From the NCBI GenBank assembly GCA_007121385.1, contig SKLV01000011.1:1-41667 (forward strand): a stretch of 41,667 nt of DNA. The letters run 5' to 3'. This document shows, one piece after another, positions 7,199-14,220 of the stretch (within the stretch, counting starts at the first letter, position 1; every line of letters starts with the position of its first letter). Source of the DNA: Bdellovibrionales bacterium (GTDB taxonomy: Bacteria > Bdellovibrionota > Bdellovibrionia > Bdellovibrionales > UBA1609). The notes under the pieces are model-generated. The model had not been told where the DNA came from and did not search any database. It saw nothing but the letters and a program-made list of their open reading frames with translations. A program made the translations under genes and the position numbers.

Positions 7199-8981
7199 AT
7201 GGGCAGGCTAGCGGACCCATGGTCACAAAGACATTGAATCTTTGGCTCTCTGTGGAGCGGCCAAAAGAGTCTGAAACCAGCAGTCGATACTCTCCAGAAT
7301 CAGCTTCACTCACTGAGCTGATGTTTAAGGTGTTGGAACGCGCTCCAGGAATGGCCTGGTCGTTACGATACCACTGGAAGTTGAAGGGGAACTGGGGATC
7401 GGCCATCACCACCTCTAGGCGAAGACCAGTTTCCGACTGCACCAAAAGATCTCCGGGCTGACTGGCAATTTGCAGGCCTAAGTTGGCACGGACAAATTCC
7501 GCTGTGCGGGCGAGGTTCAAGCGGTTGCCCTCGGAGGCAGTGGTTAGGAACTGAGGGTCCTTAATGGCTGAATCTTTAAGAATGGACTCCACCATAGCGG
7601 GAGTGACCACTTGTCCTTTGGAGCGCAGATAGCCAATCACCAAAGCCCCAGCTCCGGCGGCAATGGGGGCGGCCATAGAGGTGCCCTGAATGGGATTGTT
7701 GGAAATGCGATTGGCATAGCCGCTGGGAGACAGTCGGGTGGGGACGGTGGAGAGAACGCCTGTGTTGCCATTGGAGCCAGGGGCCATCAGCTGCACCTGT
7801 GTAGAGCTAAAGTTGGAGAAGAAGGAGCGCCTTGAGGTGGCGACATCCACTGAGCCCACGGTAATGACTCCATCAATATCACTGTAGGAGGCAGGATAAA
7901 CCGGGAAGTTGTCTAAAGAGCGACCATCATTTCCGGAGGCAGTAAAGACAGTAATGCCCGCATTGACGGCTTCTTGCAGGGCCTGTTGCAGATCCCGGCT
8001 GGGCAGAGCTGTTCCCAAGCTTAAATTGATGACATGAGCTCCCTGAGCTATGGCATAGCGGATGGCGTTAATCACGGGGCTAAGGCCTCCCTCCCCATTT
8101 TCATCCAGAACCTTTAGGGCCATGATTTTGATTTGGCTGGTGCCCACTCCAGAAATTCCAATGCCATTGTTGCTGGCGGCCGCCGCCAGGCCGGCCACAT
8201 GGGTGCCATGAAAGCCACTGTCCATAGGGTCATTGTTGTTGTTTAAGAAGTTGTAGCCCCGTCCGCTCCACATTTTAGGAGCCAAGTCGGGATGGTTGTA
8301 GTCCACCCCGGTGTCAATGATAGCGACAATCACCTCCCGGGTGATCTCCTGATCATTAAAGCCGACCTCTCGAGAGCGGGCCAAGTCGATGCTGGCCATC
8401 TCGGGCTGGCTTGAGAACAGAGGGTCATTGGGTGTAAATAGCAGTTGGACCTCGGCATCTGAACTTAGGCTGAGGAGGCAGGGGTCAGCTTCAGCCTGAG
8501 TAATAAGCTCTTCCAGTGGAGTTTCCGCTTCAACTTTTAAGGGGAAAGACTGGGTGCTGAGTTCTGAAATTTGAGGGTGGCTCTGCATCATTTGGATGGA
8601 TAAAAGATCCCTGAGGATTTCGGAGTCTCGGGGGTTAGCAGAGAGAGCCTCGACACAGTCCAAGTCCACCGTTACGACCAAATCGGAGCCTGGAGAAATT
8701 TGCAGTTGATCAGTAGGAGAAAGTTGGACTTCCATGGCCGAACTCAGCTTGACGCGACCCCCTGGGCTCCCTTGTCGCTCCAAGTGATGGCTGAGCAGGG
8801 AGACTTTGCCCTGAGTGTAGAGTTGGTCGTCTCCTTGAGTCTTCGCAGAGGGAGAGCAGGAGGAAAGGTCGAGAACGCCAGAGTTAGAAAAGTCGTTTTT
8901 CAGTTGGAAGCCGGGACCGCAGCCTGAGGCAAGAGCGGAAGTCAGAGAAAAAAGTAAAGCGAAAAACAATTTCTTGAACAA
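7197..8981 (-). CDS. Subtilisin-like serine protease lipoprotein with a C-terminal Ig-like domain
   Basis: This is a secreted peptidase S8. The catalytic triad is complete: Asp223 in I-I-D-T-G-V-D, His258 in G-F-H-G-T-H-V-A-G, and Ser435 in G-T-S-M-A-A-P. The start is TTG at 8981, chosen because GAGGGGG precedes it at good spacing. The signal ends at a lipobox (L-A-S-G-C, Cys21), so the mature protein should be lipid-anchored. Residues 22-210 form a long N-terminal region that may act as a propeptide. Residues 500-590 look like an immunoglobulin-type domain (F-Q-W-Y-R then D-S-G-E-Y), unusual in a bacterial protease. An inverted-repeat element lies on each side of the gene. Confidence 0.93.
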   Translation of the reverse strand: MFKKLFFALLFSLTSALASGCGPGFQLKNDFSNSGVLDLSSCSPSAKTQGDDQLYTQGKVSLLSHHLERQGSPGGRVKLSSAMEVQLSPTDQLQISPGSDLVVTVDLDCVEALSANPRDSEILRDLLSIQMMQSHPQISELSTQSFPLKVEAETPLEELITQAEADPCLLSLSSDAEVQLLFTPNDPLFSSQPEMASIDLARSREVGFNDQEITREVIVAIIDTGVDYNHPDLAPKMWSGRGYNFLNNNNDPMDSGFHGTHVAGLAAAASNNGIGISGVGTSQIKIMALKVLDENGEGGLSPVINAIRYAIAQGAHVINLSLGTALPSRDLQQALQEAVNAGITVFTASGNDGRSLDNFPVYPASYSDIDGVITVGSVDVATSRRSFFSNFSSTQVQLMAPGSNGNTGVLSTVPTRLSPSGYANRISNNPIQGTSMAAPIAAGAGALVIGYLRSKGQVVTPAMVESILKDSAIKDPQFLTTASEGNRLNLARTAEFVRANLGLQIASQPGDLLVQSETGLRLEVVMADPQFPFNFQWYRNDQAIPGARSNTLNISSVSEADSGEYRLLVSDSFGRSTESQRFNVFVTMGPLACP

Positions 8982-9025
8982 AAAATCCCCCTCTATTGTT
9001 CCTGAAGCTGTTCAGCTTTTATGCA

Positions 9026-9049
9026 AGTGTCTGAGTCTTGACAGACACT
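9026..9049. promoter_or_regulatory. 8-bp inverted repeat upstream of the subtilase gene
   Basis: AGTGTCTG (9026-9033) and CAGACACT (9042-9049) are perfect reverse complements with an 8-nt spacer. They lie 45-68 nt upstream of the subtilase start (minus strand, 8981). The position suits an operator or a leader hairpin. No other copy was noticed in the window. Confidence 0.3.
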
Positions 9050-9109
9050 CCTTATTAGCTGCGCGAGAAATCAACTTTCAGGAGACAGGCTTATGGGGAT
9101 GCAAGGGGA

Positions 9110-9232
9110 GTGCCCGTCATCTTTTTGCGTATCAGTGTGTCAAATTAGGACAGAGGCCCAAGGGAGAGGTCTCGTCGCCTCAAGGCCCACCACAAAAATT
9201 GGCGCGCTGATACGCAAAAAGATGACGGGCAC
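9110..9232. repeat. Long inverted-repeat element, copy 2
   Basis: The 26-nt arms (9110-9135 and 9207-9232) are perfect reverse complements. Pairing continues for 8 more bp (9136-9143 with 9199-9206) using three G-T pairs. The arm core matches copy 1 apart from two or three positions. Both loops also hold a GGCC followed a few bases later by GGGAG. It lies between the stop of the VKOR-DsbA gene, with which the right arm is flush, and the upstream region of the subtilase gene. No open frame lies in it. Confidence 0.9.
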
Positions 9233-10420
9233 CTAGCGGAGGTGGCGGCGCAGTCCCTGAAGGACAGCCAGGTTTTGGGCGGAGCCTGGGGCCAGGCGAC
9301 CATTGACAAAAATAGCTGGGGTGCCTCTGACTCGAGCTCGTTGTCCGGCGGAGGCTTGAGCCATAATGCTCTCGAGGGTCTCAGGATCCTCTATGCACTC
9401 AAACAGTTGGGGCCAATTGAGGCCAATATCCTCACTGATTCTTTCCAAGACCTCATCAGCCGCACTTATGGCGCGAGCGGAGGAGATCCGTTCAAAGCGA
9501 TCAAAGAGGGTGTCATGCATCTCCCAGCCCTTTTGGCCGATCTGCTCACTGCAGACTGTGGCCTTGGCGTAGCGGCAGGAGACCCCATCCCCTTCGGGGA
9601 GTCCTGGATTGCAGGTTCCATCGAGCGGAAAGGCATAAAAGTCGACCCTGACATCACGGTGCACCTGAGTCAGAGTCTTGAGAACAGGGGCCACCCGTTG
9701 ACAGTGAATGCAGCGAAAATCGGCAAATTCGGCCACCACCATGGCTGCATCTTGGGGGCCTTTGCTCAGGCTGGGTTCAGCCGCAAAACTCACCAGAGGG
9801 GATTGACTCCAGTCAAAGATAGCTTGCTGCAGGACTTTCTCTAAATGCTGAGCGTCGTACTGGCGAGTGAAGTTCACATGGATAAGTAAACTGAGCAGGG
9901 GCACAGCAGCCAGAGACCCAAGGCTTACGGGAGACTCCGCCCAAAGTCGTAGAGGGTTTTGGAAAAAGGTTGAAAAGAAGGGCTCGGTCTGCGCTCTCCG
10001 GAGAAGCTCAAAGTTCACCAGAGAAAGTCCATAAAGCACTATACAAAGAGGACAGTAGGCGGAGAGAAAAAAGGTGGAGATTGCTCCCATGACCACAGAA
10101 GCTCCTAGGGCCACTGTGCCCAACAAAAAGGCAAAAGACAAAAGGCGCCCTGGATGATCTGTAAAGCGCAGAAGAGCCCCTAATAGAAAGAGGGCCAAAA
10201 CGATATGGGTCACTGCTCCCCAAAGGGATACGGGAATGCCAAAGAGGTTGCCATAGGGGCTGGCCGCCGCCACATCGCAGTTGAATTGGGAGCCCAGATT
10301 GCAGATGGCGGACTCGACCGGGGCACCAAAGTGTAGGGGGTACCAATGTAGAGTTAAGTGGAAATGAACGCCAATAGAAGCCAAAGTGACTAAAAGAGCG
10401 AAAACAATTTTTTTATCCAT
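9233..10420 (-). CDS. VKOR-DsbA fusion, periplasmic disulfide-forming enzyme
   Basis: The N-terminal half (about 1-160) is a vitamin K epoxide reductase-type membrane domain with several membrane helices. It has a loop cysteine pair (C-N-L-G-S-Q-F-N-C-D) and the active-site C-P-L-C in S-A-Y-C-P-L-C. After another membrane segment (about 170-185) comes a DsbA-like thioredoxin domain (about 230-395), with active site C-I-H-C and a cis-proline loop R-G-T-P-A-I-F-V-N-G. One polypeptide thus oxidises substrate thiols and passes electrons to quinone, replacing separate DsbA and DsbB. Additional cysteine pairs in the DsbA part may be structural. The stop codon abuts the inverted-repeat element downstream. 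Confidence 0.93.
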   Translation of the reverse strand: MDKKIVFALLVTLASIGVHFHLTLHWYPLHFGAPVESAICNLGSQFNCDVAAASPYGNLFGIPVSLWGAVTHIVLALFLLGALLRFTDHPGRLLSFAFLLGTVALGASVVMGAISTFFLSAYCPLCIVLYGLSLVNFELLRRAQTEPFFSTFFQNPLRLWAESPVSLGSLAAVPLLSLLIHVNFTRQYDAQHLEKVLQQAIFDWSQSPLVSFAAEPSLSKGPQDAAMVVAEFADFRCIHCQRVAPVLKTLTQVHRDVRVDFYAFPLDGTCNPGLPEGDGVSCRYAKATVCSEQIGQKGWEMHDTLFDRFERISSARAISAADEVLERISEDIGLNWPQLFECIEDPETLESIMAQASAGQRARVRGTPAIFVNGRLAPGSAQNLAVLQGLRRHLR

Positions 10421-10555
10421 TTTGTAACCTCACAACTCCTTGGGATTACAACTAAATTTGCCTTGTGGGGCAAGAGATATATGCCAGGACCCCCGAGATT
10501 GAGAGCTTGATTTCGTTGACCCCCTTTGCCAAATTAGTAAGCAGGGCGGCAAAAA

Positions 10556-12181
10556 ATGAAAAGACACAATCACAAACAGTGGCTAGCAGCGAGACGGCGA
10601 CTGCTTCAGCAGACTCGGCTCCAGGTGGCCCATCTCCTAGGACCTCAAAGCCAAGATCTGACCCTCTATTCAGCCGCTTATAAAGAGGAGTTTAAGGGCC
10701 TCTGGCGAGAATCTTCCCGGGAAAAGCTTTTGCGGCGCATCCAGGCTGCAGACTTTGTGCTGGGGGCTGACTTTCATGCTTTTGCCCAGGCGCAGAGAAC
10801 CCATTTGCGTCTTTTGCGCAGCCTGGACTCTCGTCGGCCAGTGATCTTGGCTCTTGAATGTATTGAAAGTCGATATCAAAAGTCTTTAGATCGGTTTATG
10901 GCTGGTCAGCTCTCAGAGGCCGACTTTCTGAAAGAGGTCCGATGGAACGAACATTGGGGTTTTGCCTGGAGTCATTTTCAGCCACTGTTTCAATTGGCTC
11001 AGGATCGAGGTTTTCCTGTGGTGGCTCTCAATCGCTACGAGCCCTCGAGAACGGCTCAAGGCTTGGAGCGCCGAGATCGCCATGGAGCCAAGATCTTAGT
11101 CCAGGTGAAGAGGCGCCATCCCGACAGTTTGGTCTATGTGCTGTATGGGGATCTGCATTTGGCAGAGCCTCATTTGCCTCAAGCCATTCAGGAAGCGGCG
11201 GGTTTGAAAGAGCTTTCATTGGTTCGAGTTTTTCAAAATGTTGAGGAACTTTATTTTCGCTTAGCTCGAAGAGGCCTTGAAACTCAAGTGGAGGTCCTGG
11301 AGGCCTCTCGAGATCGGTTTTGTGTCCTGGGCTCGCCTCCTTGGGTGAAGTGGCAAAGTTATCTTATTTATCTTGAGCAGGCCTATGATCGTGACTTAGA
11401 AGAGGAAGAAGGAGTCGGCAGTGCTGTGGATTATACAGACCATATTCACTCATTAATTCAGTTTATGGCACAGGATCTGGGGGTTCAGGTGAAGAGCAAC
11501 GACTTGGCTGTGTACTTGCCTCAAGATGAACTCATTGACTCTCGCCTGGAGAAGGCAATGAGCGCCTCAGAGCTTCGCCAGGTCTATCACTTGATGGATA
11601 GTGATCGGAGTTTTTATCTGCCTCATCTGGGTCGTCTGTACTTGTCTCGGGAAACCGTTAATCATGCCTCGGGTTTAGCTGGCCAATACCTTCACTGCAA
11701 ACTTTCGGGTTGCCAATCTTGGTTTTGGCGTCAGCCTGAGCACTTTCTTCAGCGTATTTGGGTTGAGGCCGTGGGCTTCTTTCTGAGCAAGCTGGTCAAT
11801 CATAAGAGGAAGGCCGATTCCGTGCGAGACTTAAAGGCTCAGTTAGCTGCCACTCAGCCGAAAGATCAAGGGCGAGAGAGTTTACTATTAGCTCTGGATC
11901 AGCGTCTCAGCGAAGTGATTTATGTTTACAGTGGCAAGGATAGAGTTAGAAAGTTTGCTCCCCGTCATAAGAGCAGCTACTTAGAGGCGGCCCGAATCTT
12001 GGGGGCCATGATGGGTGAAAGGCTTTATTTGACCTACAGGGCTCAGCGAATGCCTCCAAAAACTCTTTTGCAAATACTCAGCTACAATCCTGAGAATAAA
12101 GACTTTTTGAAGTTCTATAGGGGGCTGGTGAAGCGCCTGGAATCCCAGTCTCTTTTGCCTCAATGGATTAAGGAGGTCTAG
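10556..12181 (+). CDS. ChaN-like (heme-binding/Tiki superfamily) cytoplasmic protein
   Basis: Residues 65-250 fit the ChaN/Tiki-like fold. They include L-G-A-D-F-H-A, then R-R-P-V-I-L-A-L-E, a W-N-E-H-W-G-F-A-W segment, F-P-V-V-A-L-N and L-Y-G-D-L-H-L-A-E-P-H. ChaN proteins are usually outer-membrane heme-binding lipoproteins of about 280 residues. This one has no signal peptide and carries about 290 further residues, mostly basic and helical, that are not recognised. The usual L-G-E motif is replaced by L-G-A-D, so the activity may differ. The ATG at 10556 has a weak ribosome-binding site. The GYF-domain gene follows after 3 nt and its Shine-Dalgarno lies within this gene's last codons, so the pair should be co-expressed. 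Confidence 0.65.
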   Translation: MKRHNHKQWLAARRRLLQQTRLQVAHLLGPQSQDLTLYSAAYKEEFKGLWRESSREKLLRRIQAADFVLGADFHAFAQAQRTHLRLLRSLDSRRPVILALECIESRYQKSLDRFMAGQLSEADFLKEVRWNEHWGFAWSHFQPLFQLAQDRGFPVVALNRYEPSRTAQGLERRDRHGAKILVQVKRRHPDSLVYVLYGDLHLAEPHLPQAIQEAAGLKELSLVRVFQNVEELYFRLARRGLETQVEVLEASRDRFCVLGSPPWVKWQSYLIYLEQAYDRDLEEEEGVGSAVDYTDHIHSLIQFMAQDLGVQVKSNDLAVYLPQDELIDSRLEKAMSASELRQVYHLMDSDRSFYLPHLGRLYLSRETVNHASGLAGQYLHCKLSGCQSWFWRQPEHFLQRIWVEAVGFFLSKLVNHKRKADSVRDLKAQLAATQPKDQGRESLLLALDQRLSEVIYVYSGKDRVRKFAPRHKSSYLEAARILGAMMGERLYLTYRAQRMPPKTLLQILSYNPENKDFLKFYRGLVKRLESQSLLPQWIKEV

Positions 12182-12184
12182 ACT

Positions 12185-13840
12185 TTGGCGGCCTGGTACT
12201 TTTATCTCAAAGAGGATCTTACTCAAGGCCCAGTTCCTGCTTCTGAGATTTTGGAAAAGCTTCATCAGGGGGATTTGACGGTTCTAGATCCTGTCTGTCG
12301 GGAGGGGGAATCAGAGTGGAAGCCCATTAGCGAGCAGGAGGATCTGCGAGAGGCTTTAAGCTCTAAGCCTTCAGAGGCCTCGGTGTCGAGTGATTTATGG
12401 GTGGCTCTTGTCCCAAAGCCCCTGCATCGCGGTAAGGGTTATCTGCAAATTGGCCCCATGACTACGGATCAAGTTCGTCGGCAGCTGGATCAGGGGAAAT
12501 TGCGCTATTCGGATCACCTTTGGCGACAAGGTCTGAGTGAATGGAGGCAGATTTCTGAAATTGAGGAGTTTTCCCCTCTGACTCAACGACCTGTTGAGGG
12601 GGGGGCATTGAATCAGGAATTAACTCTTCCGCCAGCCCCCAATTGGAGCTCCAGAGAGCTTCTGGAGTCTGTTCTTAAGGCCTCCGATCTTAAGCCGACC
12701 TCCATTCGCCGCTCATCCAAGCGGCAAGAGCCTGAAGTTTTGCCGCATGAGGTGGATCCAGGTCAGGAGTTAGTGAGTGAGTTCTTAGAATCAGGAAAGC
12801 CGCCGAGTCGACCCAAGACAAAGCCGCGGAGAGCTCCCGACAAAGGAGTGAATTCGAAAAAAACAATCAAGCAGAAGCCCAAGCCCTCTCGTGCGGGTCA
12901 TTTTGTTGATCGCATTCGGCGGCATCAGATTTTTATTCACCCACCCCTGTGGTTGAAGGTTTTACCCCTGATGCTATTAATTGGGGGATTCGTCGCCCAC
13001 CTTCTGTGGACATCATCGCCCCGCTGGTCAGTTCCCGAGCCGTGGTGGCCAGGGGCCCATTTGGAAGGAGAGGAAGTTATTCCTTCCGCTCCTTCCGCGC
13101 CGACTCCATCGAAGCAAGAAGCACAGGCTTCGGCTTCTCGCAAGAAAAAGGCTGCAGCCCCTCAAAAAAAGGCCTCGCCGCCACCTCCCGCTGAGGAAAG
13201 GCGTCGGGCGAGTTACCTACGAGTCCGAGTTGAGGGGGCTGCTGCGGGTCGGCCAGTGCTTCACTTTCGCTCCGACGCCAGTTCTCACTTTCTCATCCGT
13301 ATTTTAGTTCAGGCTCGCGCTGGGCATGTGGAGGACCGATCCCATGTTTGGCAATGGCATCGCTTCACTCGTCCAGCAGGTCAGGAGTTTAGGTTTTCCT
13401 TCTCCGAACACAAGTTGCCGAGGGGGAAGTATAAAGTGAGGGCTCAGGTGAATGATCAAATTGTGGAGCTGGATGTGGTTTCTGGTCCTAACAATCAAGC
13501 GCACCGTCAAAAGCTGGCTCAGACTTTTAAAAAAAATAAATGGGTGTATCAGCAGGAAAAGCGTCGATTGTGGAGGTTAAGTCAGCAGTTGGTTCGGGCG
13601 GAGACCAGAGGAGTGGCTCCCCGTGGGGCGAGCTGGACTCAGGTCCGGCAACTGAACTCCAACAATATGGGAAATTACGTTTTTCCGGATCTTTGGCTTA
13701 GAATGAAGGATTTAGACGAGCAGTTCCAGTCGGCCCTTAGGGCTCCTCCGACGGAAAGAGAAGGGCTGCGAGCGCAAGTTCGGCAAAATTTGCAGGCTTA
13801 CCACAGAGAGCTGGCTCGCTTTAGTCCCCTGGGGCCCTAG
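12185..13840 (+). CDS. Membrane protein with two cytoplasmic GYF_2 domains
   Basis: The start is TTG at 12185, supported by AAGGAGG 8 nt upstream; the first GYF domain begins immediately after it. GYF_2-type domains lie at about 3-50 (W-Y-F-Y-L, Q-G-P-V, S-E-W-K-P-I-S) and about 83-127 (Q-I-G-P-M, S-E-W-R-Q-I-S). A basic linker leads to one membrane helix at about 252-272. Then come a Pro/Ala/Lys-rich stretch (290-340), a beta-rich periplasmic domain (about 345-440) and a helical tail. GYF domains bind proline-rich peptides, and in Myxococcus the gliding protein AgmX/GltJ also has one. A link to the motor operon at 26561-35719 is therefore possible but unproven. Confidence 0.8.
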   Translation: MAAWYFYLKEDLTQGPVPASEILEKLHQGDLTVLDPVCREGESEWKPISEQEDLREALSSKPSEASVSSDLWVALVPKPLHRGKGYLQIGPMTTDQVRRQLDQGKLRYSDHLWRQGLSEWRQISEIEEFSPLTQRPVEGGALNQELTLPPAPNWSSRELLESVLKASDLKPTSIRRSSKRQEPEVLPHEVDPGQELVSEFLESGKPPSRPKTKPRRAPDKGVNSKKTIKQKPKPSRAGHFVDRIRRHQIFIHPPLWLKVLPLMLLIGGFVAHLLWTSSPRWSVPEPWWPGAHLEGEEVIPSAPSAPTPSKQEAQASASRKKKAAAPQKKASPPPPAEERRRASYLRVRVEGAAAGRPVLHFRSDASSHFLIRILVQARAGHVEDRSHVWQWHRFTRPAGQEFRFSFSEHKLPRGKYKVRAQVNDQIVELDVVSGPNNQAHRQKLAQTFKKNKWVYQQEKRRLWRLSQQLVRAETRGVAPRGASWTQVRQLNSNNMGNYVFPDLWLRMKDLDEQFQSALRAPPTEREGLRAQVRQNLQAYHRELARFSPLGP

Positions 13841-14115
13841 GAAGGATCTACCCTTAATTTAAACTCTTTTCCCGGTCTAAAACGAGGGACTTTGCACTCG
13901 GGAATAATCAGGCTGGTTCCCGTTTTTGGATTGCGCCCAGTTCGAGCTTTACGCCGACTACGATCAAAAGTGCCGAAGCCAACCAGTTTGACTTCGTCCC
14001 CTCGAGAGACAGCCTGGGTAATGATCTCCAAAGTGGCGTTGAGCACTTCCTCGCTTTGAGATTTCGGCATTCGAGTTTTTTGCGAGAGCTGTTCAATCAA
14101 TTGCGCTTTATTCAC
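13837..14115 (-). CDS. HU/IHF-family DNA-binding protein
   Basis: This 92-residue nucleoid protein starts with GTG at 14115, preceded by AAGGGG at good spacing. The family pattern is clear: M-N-K-A-Q-L-I-E-Q-L start, G-D-E-V-K-L-V-G-F-G-T-F-D in the body, then the DNA-clamping arm with R-K-A-R-T-G-R-N-P-K-T-G. It bends and compacts DNA as a dimer. Its stop codon overlaps that of the convergent GYF gene within a CTAG at 13837-13840, leaving no room for a terminator between them. Confidence 0.96.
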   Translation of the reverse strand: MNKAQLIEQLSQKTRMPKSQSEEVLNATLEIITQAVSRGDEVKLVGFGTFDRSRRKARTGRNPKTGTSLIIPECKVPRFRPGKEFKLRVDPS

Positions 14116-14220
14116 ATCTCACCCCTTGGGTTCGGAAAGGTGGGAAGGCTAAGGTTGAGGGGGGCTTGGGTCAAGAAAATTGAGCTGGCAACCCGCATGA
14201 AGTTTTGATAGGTTGGCTCC

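Noticed and set aside
7074-9232. Composite transposon made of the two repeat copies around the subtilase gene
   Set aside because: No transposase and no flanking target duplication were found, so a transposon call cannot be supported; only the repeats themselves are reported.
9242-9844. A 200-codon plus-strand frame inside the VKOR-DsbA gene
   Set aside because: The minus-strand gene has both active sites and a complete fold; the plus-strand frame has no start signal and only mirrors codon bias.
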